DNA of 17,189 nt from Brevundimonas sp. (GTDB lineage: Bacteria; Pseudomonadota; Alphaproteobacteria; Caulobacterales; Caulobacteraceae): contig JADCBH010000347.1 in the NCBI GenBank assembly GCA_020253595.1, positions 1-17,189 on the forward strand. Direction: 5' to 3'. The notes under the pieces are model-generated. The model was not told the DNA's origin, searched no databases, and was given only the letters and a program-made list of their open reading frames with translations. The position numbers and the translations under genes are program-made. The stretch's first letter is position 1. The number at the start of each line of letters is the position of its first letter. This document shows, one piece after another, positions 1 through 8,822 of the stretch.

Positions 1-621
1 TCCAACATCGTCTTCATGGGCATGGGCGAGCCGCTCTATAACCTCGACAACGTCGCCGACGCGGTCGACATCATCGCCGACAACGAGGGCATCGCCATCT
101 CGCGCCGCCGGATCACGGTCTCGACCTCGGGCGTGGTGCCGGTGATCTCTGAACTGGGCGAGCGCACCCAGACCATGCTGGCCATCAGCCTGCACGCGAC
201 CAACGATCCGCTGCGCGACGTTCTGGTGCCGCTGAACAAGAAGTATCCGCTGGACCAGCTGATGGCCGCGATCCGGGCCTATCCGGGCCTGTCGAACGCG
301 CGCCGGGTGACGTTCGAATATGTGATGCTGAGGGGCGTCAACGACAGCCCCGAAGAGGCCCGCGCCCTGCTGAACCTGATCAAGGGCATCCCGGCCAAGA
401 TCAACCTGATCCCGTTCAATCCCTGGCCCGGCACTGACTATCAGTGCTCGGACTGGAAGACGATCGAGCGGTTCGCGGCGATCCTGAACAAGGCCGGCTA
501 CGCCAGCCCGATCCGCACCCCGCGCGGGCGCGACATCCTGGCGGCTTGCGGCCAGCTGAAGTCCGAGAGTGAAAAGGTGCGCGCCAGCGTGCTTCGGAAA
601 GCCGAGCAGGCGGCCGCCTGA
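1..621 (+). CDS. rlmN: RlmN, 23S rRNA (adenine-2503-C2)/tRNA methyltransferase, 3' part
   Basis: This is the C-terminal part of the radical-SAM enzyme that methylates C2 of A2503 in 23S rRNA and A37 of some tRNAs. The reading frame is open from base 1, so the gene begins upstream of the window; the Met codon at 16 is internal. Visible family motifs are GMGEP (SAM-binding region), SLHATND, VMLRGVNDS and LIPFNPWPG. The C-terminal TPRGRDILAACGQL block carries the conserved catalytic Cys (codon 547-549), which forms the covalent RNA adduct and then receives the methyl group. The radical-SAM CxxxCxxC cluster motif must lie upstream and cannot be seen. The C-terminus is intact and ends in an Ala/Glu-rich stretch. 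The call over the paralogue Cfr rests on the chromosomal housekeeping setting and the RlmN-like tail. Confidence 0.95.
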   Translation, partial: SNIVFMGMGEPLYNLDNVADAVDIIADNEGIAISRRRITVSTSGVVPVISELGERTQTMLAISLHATNDPLRDVLVPLNKKYPLDQLMAAIRAYPGLSNARRVTFEYVMLRGVNDSPEEARALLNLIKGIPAKINLIPFNPWPGTDYQCSDWKTIERFAAILNKAGYASPIRTPRGRDILAACGQLKSESEKVRASVLRKAEQAAA

Positions 622-694
622 CCCCGCGTCGGCGCCGCCTGATCCTTTCGGCACGACAGGCGTTAGCGCCGCTCCTCCCACGGAAGTTGAGACC

Positions 695-1480
695 ATGACC
701 CAACGCCTTCTCCGCGCCGGTGCGGTGTCCGTCGCCGCGACCGTGGCCCTCGCCGCCTGCCAGACGGCGCCGCAGGCAAACTCGGGGTTTCTGTCGAGCT
801 ATGAGGGACTTGAGACGATGGCCGGGACGCTGCGGGTGTCGGTGCGGGACCGGCGCGACGAGGCGGCGGCGCAAGCGGTTGAGCGACTGTATGTCGAGCC
901 GTCGGTGCTGACCGAGGGCGCGGCTCCGGGGATCTCGGCCGATGATGTGGCGCTGGTGCTGGGCGAGGTGGATCGGCAGGTCTGTTACGAGCTGAGCGAA
1001 CGGTTCACGGTGCTGGCCGAGCCTGCGGCGGATGCGGCCCGCGTGCGAACCGCGGTCACGCGGATCTCGCCGACTGGCGCAGTCGGCTCTGGCGCGTCGG
1101 CGGTGGCCAACCATTTCATTCCCGGCCCGATCGGCGTGCGAGCACCCGGCACTACTGGCGCATTGGCGGCGGAGGCCGAGCTGCTGTCGATGAGCGGCTC
1201 GCAGGTCGCGGCCCTGGCCTGGGCGCGGACGGCCAATGTGGTGGGCACCGACACGCCGTCGCTTTCGGCTGTGGGTGACGCGCTGCAGTTCGCGGAGGTC
1301 TTTGGCGATCAGGTCGGCGACAGCTTCGCCCCTGAAGATCGGGAGGTGCGGCCCATCGCGGATCCGGACCCCTGCGCCCGCTTTGGCCCGCGCGATCAGC
1401 CGGGCGGGTTCCTGGTGCGGGCAGTGACCGGCGTCTATGTGCCCGAAACGCAGGGCGTGCGGCCGCAGGAACGACAGTAG
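695..1480 (+). CDS. DUF3313-like outer-membrane lipoprotein
   Basis: A predicted lipoprotein of 261 residues with no known function. The N-terminus is a signal peptide with a basic start and a hydrophobic stretch, ending in the lipobox LAAC, so Cys22 would be the lipidated residue. The mature protein opens with GFLSSYEGL and later has GALAAEAELLSMSGSQVAALAWAR. Both are typical of DUF3313 lipoproteins (assignment from memory, moderate certainty). An in-frame Met exists upstream at 569 inside rlmN, but it would bury the signal peptide. The Met at 695 has GGAAG eight bases upstream and is the better start. The gene follows rlmN by 73 bp on the same strand and could be cotranscribed. No clear terminator hairpin lies in between. 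Confidence 0.7.
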   Translation: MTQRLLRAGAVSVAATVALAACQTAPQANSGFLSSYEGLETMAGTLRVSVRDRRDEAAAQAVERLYVEPSVLTEGAAPGISADDVALVLGEVDRQVCYELSERFTVLAEPAADAARVRTAVTRISPTGAVGSGASAVANHFIPGPIGVRAPGTTGALAAEAELLSMSGSQVAALAWARTANVVGTDTPSLSAVGDALQFAEVFGDQVGDSFAPEDREVRPIADPDPCARFGPRDQPGGFLVRAVTGVYVPETQGVRPQERQ

Positions 1481-1487
1481 GCGCCGG

Positions 1488-1516
1488 TTGAACATCAGGA
1501 CGATCTGGCTTATTCT
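1488..1516 (+). promoter_or_regulatory. Predicted promoter of the toxin-antitoxin operon
   Basis: TTGAAC at 1488-1493 and TATTCT at 1511-1516 are separated by exactly 17 bases, a good match to a housekeeping sigma-70 type promoter. It begins 7 bp after the lipoprotein stop codon. The expected start of transcription, about 1522-1525, falls in the middle of the adjacent palindrome, so the module would have its own repressible promoter and a leader of roughly 20 bases. Confidence 0.6.
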
Positions 1517-1534
1517 GTCCAGACTTCTGGACAG
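1515..1534. promoter_or_regulatory. Perfect palindromic operator of the toxin-antitoxin operon
   Basis: Two 9-base arms, CTGTCCAGA and TCTGGACAG, are perfect inverted repeats separated by CT. The site overlaps the end of the -10 box, covers the likely transcription start, and touches the AGGA ribosome binding site at 1533-1536. Phd/YefM-type antitoxins repress their own operons by binding such palindromes. That the product of the next gene binds here is inference from position and symmetry. Confidence 0.7.
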
Positions 1535-1543
1535 GATTTTGCC

Positions 1544-1807
1544 ATGGTCGAGACAGTCGGTGTGTTCGACGGAAAGGCTCGCTTTTCCGAACTGATTGAT
1601 CGGGCAGAACGCGGCGAGGAGATCGTCGTGACCCGCCATGGCAAGCCGGTGGCGAAAGTCGTCCCTCTGGGGCCCGTCGCGCGACGTTCCGAAGAGGTCG
1701 AGGCGAAAATGGCAGAGTGGCGACGCTGGCGCGCGCAGCAACTTGCGGACCATGGTCCGACCACAGTGGAAGAGATTCTGGCCTGGCGGGATGAAGGCCG
1801 CCGGTGA
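1544..1807 (+). CDS. Phd/YefM-family type II antitoxin
   Basis: An antitoxin of 87 residues. Residues 1-44 form the Phd/YefM DNA-binding fold, with the signature spacing FSELIDRAERGEEIVVTRHG followed by KPVAKVVPL. Residues 45-87 are charged and Trp/Arg/Glu-rich (EEILAWRDEGRR at the end), as expected for the toxin-neutralising tail that folds on the toxin. AGGA lies seven bases before the ATG. The stop codon overlaps the GTG start of the toxin gene (GTGA), which implies translational coupling and matches the usual antitoxin-first order. It probably autorepresses through the palindrome at 1515-1534. It is called Phd-type rather than VapB because no AbrB or ribbon-helix-helix pattern is present. 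Confidence 0.92.
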   Translation: MVETVGVFDGKARFSELIDRAERGEEIVVTRHGKPVAKVVPLGPVARRSEEVEAKMAEWRRWRAQQLADHGPTTVEEILAWRDEGRR

Positions 1808-2220
1808 CCGGAATCGTCGTCGACAGTTCGGTGGCGGCGAGCTGGATACTGCCGGATGAGGCGACCGAGGTCGCCGCGCGCTGGCTGGAGGCCGCCTGGA
1901 CCACTCCGCCTGTCGCGCCGTCGCATTGGCCAGTCGAGATCGCGAACACCGCCTTGCAGGCCCATAAGCGAGGGCGTCTGAAACAAGCCGGACTGGCTGA
2001 CGCCGAGGCGCTCTTGTCCGGGCTGGCCGTCGAGATCGAACCGGCGGCACCGGCGCGCGTCTGGCGGGACGGGGTCGCCTTGGGCCAACGCCACGGCTTG
2101 ACCGTCTATGACGCCCTGTACCTCGAGGCGGCCATGCGGCGTGGACTGGTCCTGGCCACCTACGACAAGGCATTGCTTCGCGCCGCGTCGGCGGAAGGGG
2201 TCGCGACTCAGCTGCGATAA
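1804..2220 (+). CDS. PIN-domain (VapC-type) ribonuclease toxin
   Basis: A 138-residue PIN-domain protein, the usual VapC length. The acidic residues expected at the metal-dependent RNase site are present in order: Asp7 (VVDSSV), Glu45 (PVEIANTA), Asp103 (TVYDALYLEAA) and Asp121 (ATYDKALL). The toxin therefore looks intact and potentially active. VapC enzymes usually cleave tRNA or rRNA at a specific site; the target here cannot be read from the sequence. It starts with GTG inside the stop codon of the antitoxin gene. Its last 13 bp, including the stop codon, overlap the 3' end of argJ on the opposite strand. Confidence 0.93.
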   Translation: MTGIVVDSSVAASWILPDEATEVAARWLEAAWTTPPVAPSHWPVEIANTALQAHKRGRLKQAGLADAEALLSGLAVEIEPAAPARVWRDGVALGQRHGLTVYDALYLEAAMRRGLVLATYDKALLRAASAEGVATQLR

Positions 2221-3620
2221 TCCCCGTTGATCTCGACGTAGCCCTTGGTCAGGTCGCAGGTCCAGACGGTGGCCGAGGCGCGGCCCATGCCGACGTCGAC
2301 GGCGATGTCGATCTCGTCCCGCTTCATGTAGGCGCTCATTTTTGCCTCGTCGTAAGTCGGGGCGATGGCCCCGTCGACGGCGGCCTGGTGCGGGCCGAAG
2401 CGAATGGCGAGGTGATCGCGGTCGACCGGCTCCTCAGTCTTGCCGACCGCCATGACGATGCGGCCCCAGTTGGCGTCCTCTCCTGCGATGGCGGTCTTGA
2501 CCAGGGGGCTGTCGGCGATGGACTTGGCGAGCTTGCGGGCCGAGGCCGGGCTGGCGGCGCCCTCAACCGTGATGCGCACGAACTTGGAGGCCCCCTCGCC
2601 GTCGCGGACCAGCTGGTGGGCCAGGTCCAGCATGACCTTGTCCAGGGCGGCCGAAAACTCCTTCAGGCGGCGGTCGCCAACGCGGCCGATGCGGGGCGCG
2701 CCCGAGGTGCCGGTGGCGAACAGCAGGCAGGTGTCGTTGGTCGAGGTGTCACCGTCGACCGTGACGCTGTTGAAAGTCGTGCGGACGTGCAGGCCCAGCA
2801 GGGCCCGCAGCACGGTCGGATGGATGTCAGCGTCGGTGACGATGAAGGCCAGCATGGTCGCCATGTCCGGGGCGATCATGCCCGAGCCCTTGGCGATGCC
2901 GGCGATGCGGACGGTGTAGCCGTCGACCTTGCACTCGGCGAACGACCCCTTGGGGAAGGTGTCGGTGGTCATGATGCCCTGACCGGCCGCCGCCCACTGT
3001 TCGGAGGCAGGGGTGTCGCCGTCCAGCTTCTGCTCGACCTCGGCCAGCCTGGACGCGATCTTCCTGTCGTCCAGCAGGACGCCAATGACGCCCGTCGAGG
3101 CCAGCATGACGTCTCGTTGACGACAGCCGAACCGCTTGGCGACCTCTGAGGCCGTGCGTCGCGCCGCGTCCGCCCCCGCCTTGCCGGTGAAGGCGTTGGC
3201 GCAGCCCGCGTTGACCACCAGCGCCCGGACGTCCTGACCGCCGCCGGCCGAATCCAGCTGGCGACGGCACCAGTCGACCGGGGCCGAGCCGACCTTGTGG
3301 CGGGTGAAGACGCCGGCGCAGCTGGTGCCCCGGGCGAAGCGGAACACGACCAGATCGTCGCGCTCGTGCTTGTAGAAGCCGGCGCGAGCGGTGGTCATCT
3401 CGACGCCGCCGACGCCGGGGATGGACGGGAAGGGCACGGCCAGCGGAGAAACCTTCAGGCCCGGTTTGCCCGGCGCGGCCGAGGTGGAGGGCGCGGCGGG
3501 TGCCGGAGCCGAGCCCTGGGTCGCCTTGCGCAGCGCGGTCGCCAGCGGGTCCAAGGCCTTGCCCACGGCCTGTTCAATGGCCCTTCCGGTCGAGCCCGGC
3601 GTGCGGGGTGGCCGGCTCAC
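2208..3620 (-). CDS. argJ: ArgJ, bifunctional ornithine acetyltransferase / N-acetylglutamate synthase
   Basis: Transfers the acetyl group from N-acetylornithine to glutamate, and in bifunctional forms also makes N-acetylglutamate from acetyl-CoA, closing the cyclic arginine pathway in the cytoplasm. The catalytic domain runs from about residue 58 to the end. It contains the oxyanion-hole Thr-Gly (ASTGVIG, Thr176-Gly177), TTDT at 218-221, and the self-cleavage site KGSGMIAPDMATML. There Thr255 becomes the N-terminal nucleophile of the beta chain. The C-terminus NGDYRS is also typical. Residues 1-57 are an unusual extra segment: a short helix, then an Ala/Pro/Ser linker. The GTG start overlaps the stop codon of the upstream lipoprotein gene (GTGA), so translation is probably coupled. 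A later GTG at codon 19 would still leave a long extension. Confidence 0.97.
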   Translation of the reverse strand: MSRPPRTPGSTGRAIEQAVGKALDPLATALRKATQGSAPAPAAPSTSAAPGKPGLKVSPLAVPFPSIPGVGGVEMTTARAGFYKHERDDLVVFRFARGTSCAGVFTRHKVGSAPVDWCRRQLDSAGGGQDVRALVVNAGCANAFTGKAGADAARRTASEVAKRFGCRQRDVMLASTGVIGVLLDDRKIASRLAEVEQKLDGDTPASEQWAAAGQGIMTTDTFPKGSFAECKVDGYTVRIAGIAKGSGMIAPDMATMLAFIVTDADIHPTVLRALLGLHVRTTFNSVTVDGDTSTNDTCLLFATGTSGAPRIGRVGDRRLKEFSAALDKVMLDLAHQLVRDGEGASKFVRITVEGAASPASARKLAKSIADSPLVKTAIAGEDANWGRIVMAVGKTEEPVDRDHLAIRFGPHQAAVDGAIAPTYDEAKMSAYMKRDEIDIAVDVGMGRASATVWTCDLTKGYVEINGDYRS

Positions 3621-4579
3621 TGGGCAGTCGCCTTGGCGGCGGGCGCAGCCGGCGTCGCGGCGGGGGCCGCAGCGCGAGCCGGGGCTTCAGGCGCCGAGGC
3701 CGGTTCCTGGGCGCGACCCTCTTCGGCGGACAGCAGGACCTCGACCTCGGCCTTGCCGCGCAGTTCCTCCAGCAACTGGCGGACGCCTTCATAGGTCAGG
3801 TAGCGCACGATCTGGGGTCGGGCCTGTTCCAGCGTCGGCGGGCTTTCGCGACGACGGTCCTCGACCCGCAGGACGGCCCAGCCGCCCTCGGTCTGGAAGG
3901 GGCCGACGGTGGAGCCGGCGGCGGCGTCCCGCAGGGCATTGGCATAGGTCTGGGGCATGACGTCGACGGTGGAATAGCCGAGGTCCCCGCCCGAAAAGCG
4001 GGTCGCCTCGTCGATGGACCGCTCCATCGCCACGGCTTCGAAGGTCGCGCCCTGGCCGAGGATGCCGAGGACCGCGTCAGCCTCCTGCCGCGTGCGCGAC
4101 AGGATCAGGCGCACGCGGATCTCCTCCGATGTCTGCGCCAGTCGCAGCTGTTCCCGATACAGGGTCTCGACCGCCTGGTCGGAGATGGCCCCGTTGACGA
4201 CGTTCTCGACCAGCATGTCGCCGAGGATGCGCTCGCGCGTCGCCTCGAGCCGGCGCTGGGCCAGCGGGGAGTTGTCGAGCCCCCGGCGTTCGGCTTCGCG
4301 CGCCAGAAGCTTCTGGTCGATGACCTCGTCCAGGACCCGGCGGAACAGGTCGGAGGTGACGTCCAGGGGTTCACCCTCGCCGATCAGCCCCTGGGCCACC
4401 GCCTCGCGCTTGACGTCCGAGGCCCAGATCGTCTGGTTCTGCACCTCGGCGACGGCCCGGTCGCCGGGCTCGGGCGGGCGGCTTTCGCCGCCGCCACCGC
4501 TGCAGGCGGCGAGGCCCAGGACGCCGGCGAAGGCCAGCAACAGGAGGGAGTGGCGCGTGCGCCGCATCGGACGCTCCAT
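3617..4579 (-). CDS. Parvulin/SurA-PrsA-like peptidyl-prolyl isomerase lipoprotein
   Basis: A 320-residue predicted lipoprotein related to periplasmic folding factors. The signal peptide ends in the lipobox LAAC with Cys26 as the likely lipidated residue. Residues 40-150 form a helical SurA/PrsA-like N-terminal chaperone region. Residues about 151-243 resemble a parvulin domain (GGDLGYSTVDVMP, GSTVGPFQTEGGWAVLRVED), and the last 35 residues are Ala/Pro-rich. Both histidines usual in parvulin active sites appear to be replaced: the normal SHIL is RLIL, and the normal G-Y-H is G-W-A. The protein may therefore be a chaperone with weak or no isomerase activity. A second Met at codon 5 (4565-4567) has GGAG six bases upstream and may be the true start. 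It is divergent from secA. Confidence 0.85.
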   Translation of the reverse strand: MERPMRRTRHSLLLLAFAGVLGLAACSGGGGESRPPEPGDRAVAEVQNQTIWASDVKREAVAQGLIGEGEPLDVTSDLFRRVLDEVIDQKLLAREAERRGLDNSPLAQRRLEATRERILGDMLVENVVNGAISDQAVETLYREQLRLAQTSEEIRVRLILSRTRQEADAVLGILGQGATFEAVAMERSIDEATRFSGGDLGYSTVDVMPQTYANALRDAAAGSTVGPFQTEGGWAVLRVEDRRRESPPTLEQARPQIVRYLTYEGVRQLLEELRGKAEVEVLLSAEEGRAQEPASAPEAPARAAAPAATPAAPAAKATAQ

Positions 4580-4624
4580 GTCTTTGTGAACAGGCCCAAA
4601 CGCGCGGCCGCAAAGCCCCTCGCG

Positions 4625-4652
4625 TTGACAGGGGTATGACCGGTGCTTAAGT
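4625..4652 (+). promoter_or_regulatory. Candidate housekeeping promoter of secA
   Basis: TTGACA at 4625-4630 is followed after 14 bases by GCTTAAGT at 4645-4652. This resembles the Caulobacter housekeeping pattern TTGACG-N(10-14)-GCTANAWC, recalled from the literature. It lies in the 219-bp divergent gap between the lipoprotein gene and secA, pointing toward secA, and would give a leader of about 140 bases. I saw no strong hairpin or riboswitch in the rest of this gap. Confidence 0.45.
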
Positions 4653-4798
4653 CCCGCCTGCGCCCAAGTCGAGGGGTTTTCGAGCGTTTGCGCGGCCTCA
4701 GGGCTGCCCCGTCCGGTGGCCTCTCTCGCGGCGTTCGATCGCCGCCTTACAAGGGCAACTCCTGAGCTCTGAACCGCTCGTCCGCTTCCGGATCATCC

Positions 4799-7651
<2,853 letters not shown>

Positions 7652-7656
7652 GGGTC

Positions 7657-7684
7657 TTGCAACTGTTGCTAGGCACTCTAAATT
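7657..7684 (+). promoter_or_regulatory. Candidate promoter of the two-gene AT-rich cassette
   Basis: TTGCAA at 7657-7662 and TAAATT at 7679-7684 are 16 bases apart, in an AT-rich stretch directly after the secA stop codon. This arrangement would give a leader of roughly 20 bases before the ATG at 7709. Support is only from the motif match and position. Confidence 0.35.
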
Positions 7685-7708
7685 AAGTGAATCAGTCGAG
7701 GTCTTGCC

Positions 7709-7906
7709 ATGCCTTTTGGCGATAGCTATCACCGCAACGCTGCGCGGCTCGCCAAAGTCTACCGCGGAAACTATCGCGCCCTTCAGCGCGAGGCGTCTCA
7801 GGCGGCTGAGGTCAAGAAAGACCTTGTGTCGGTAACAGAACTACTTCGCGCAAGGGCCAAGCAACTCGAGGCCCTTAAGGCGTTAGCCGAGGCATCAGAC
7901 GCTTGA
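7709..7906 (+). CDS. Small helical (coiled-coil) protein of unknown function
   Basis: A 65-residue protein that I do not recognise. The first 20 residues hold several aromatic and basic residues (SYHRNAARLAKVYRGNYRAL). The remainder is a heptad-like helix rich in Ala, Leu, Glu, Lys and Arg, suggesting a coiled coil. There is no signal peptide or membrane segment. The ATG at 7709 has GAGG seven bases upstream, a good ribosome binding site. Its stop codon TGA shares bases with the TTG start of the membrane-protein gene (TTGA), so the two are probably translated together. Codon use includes TTA and other AT-ending codons that are rare in the neighbouring core genes. A role as partner or regulator of the next gene product is inference from coupling alone. 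Confidence 0.65.
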   Translation: MPFGDSYHRNAARLAKVYRGNYRALQREASQAAEVKKDLVSVTELLRARAKQLEALKALAEASDA

Positions 7907-8817
7907 ACTTCGACGCAGCGGCCATAGCGCTGCTCCTGTTCGCGTCACCCGGCATACTTTTTGTTCTTGGTCTAAACCTCGGATCGCGAGTTCGGCTTTT
8001 AGCAAATCGCCAGTGGCTGCTTATGCTGGCATTGTTTCTCGTGCCGTCGATTACCCTGCACTACGCGACCGATTCGATCTTGGCATTCCTAGACCAAGGT
8101 GTCCGAGAACCTAGGATTCTGGGCATGCTCTTCAGCGAAGGGCCGGCGTTAGGCGCCAATCCAGGCCAAATCGGACGCCCCGAGTTGGAGGCGATCGCCC
8201 ATGAGCTGTTCATTTCGTGCGCCATGGGACTCCCGTTGGGCTTCGCACTTTCCAAGGCCGTGATCTGGGGCTGGTTGCCGACCTCGATGTTGCACGGCCC
8301 CGTCTATCCCGCCTTTAGTGGTTTTCGGCGCAGGTATGTCCGGTCAGCGGTCCTGTCGAGTGTTAACAATGGTCAGGATCACCTGATCTACGAAGGCTTC
8401 GTGCACGATCTGGCGCTCACGAGCGATGGCAGGCTGGCATGGATATCCTTATGGTTTCCCTCAAGAACCGTTCTGGAGATTACTCCGGCGGTTTGGCCTA
8501 ACCGGCGGCCGGTCTCTTCGGCGTCCACTCGCGTGTCCCCTGATGGCAGTTTTCTGTTCGAAGACTCCGATTCTCCCTGGATGGCGTCGCCCGAACCTGC
8601 CGATCTGGAAACGGGTGCTGATGTAGATGTTGATGAATCTCATCCTTGGACAGATCTTTTAGTCCTGGAAGGTGAAGACGTACTCAATTACTATATACTT
8701 GCGTTAGACGTTTATGAGGACAATGCCATAAAGTCGTGGCTTTACGAAAGTCGCACAGTATTGTTTCGTCGGGCAATCATTGTATTGGTCATGATAGCCG
8801 CGTTATTGTTGAGTTGA
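7903..8817 (+). CDS. Membrane protein of unknown function, four predicted helices
   Basis: A 304-residue protein of unknown function. Hydrophobic segments are at about 6-26, 37-53, 102-123 and 288-303. The soluble part, about 140-285, includes YEGFVHDLALTSDGRLAW, a beta-rich pattern, and an acidic stretch ETGADVDVDESH. The N-terminal helix with a central Pro-Gly loosely recalls DUF6338-type membrane proteins, but I cannot confirm membership. The TTG start overlaps the stop codon of the small upstream gene. Codon use is foreign to the region: four TTA leucine codons and several ATA isoleucine codons. Both are scarce in secA and the other core genes. The stop codon lies 5 bp before the likely start of the PLP-enzyme gene, which may be read from the same message. 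Confidence 0.75.
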   Translation: MNFDAAAIALLLFASPGILFVLGLNLGSRVRLLANRQWLLMLALFLVPSITLHYATDSILAFLDQGVREPRILGMLFSEGPALGANPGQIGRPELEAIAHELFISCAMGLPLGFALSKAVIWGWLPTSMLHGPVYPAFSGFRRRYVRSAVLSSVNNGQDHLIYEGFVHDLALTSDGRLAWISLWFPSRTVLEITPAVWPNRRPVSSASTRVSPDGSFLFEDSDSPWMASPEPADLETGADVDVDESHPWTDLLVLEGEDVLNYYILALDVYEDNAIKSWLYESRTVLFRRAIIVLVMIAALLLS

Positions 8818-8822
8818 AGACT

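Noticed and set aside
622..694. GGCG/CGCC stem between rlmN and the lipoprotein gene as a terminator
   Set aside because: The four-base stem is too short and no T run follows.
416..2173. A 585-codon minus-strand frame across rlmN, the lipoprotein and the toxin-antitoxin genes
   Set aside because: It spans four well-supported genes on the other strand, is Arg/Pro/Ala-rich, and shows no family motif.
2388..3149. A 253-codon frame antisense to argJ
   Set aside because: It lies wholly within the ArgJ catalytic domain coding region, is Gly/Asp/Val/Arg-rich and has no ribosome binding site.
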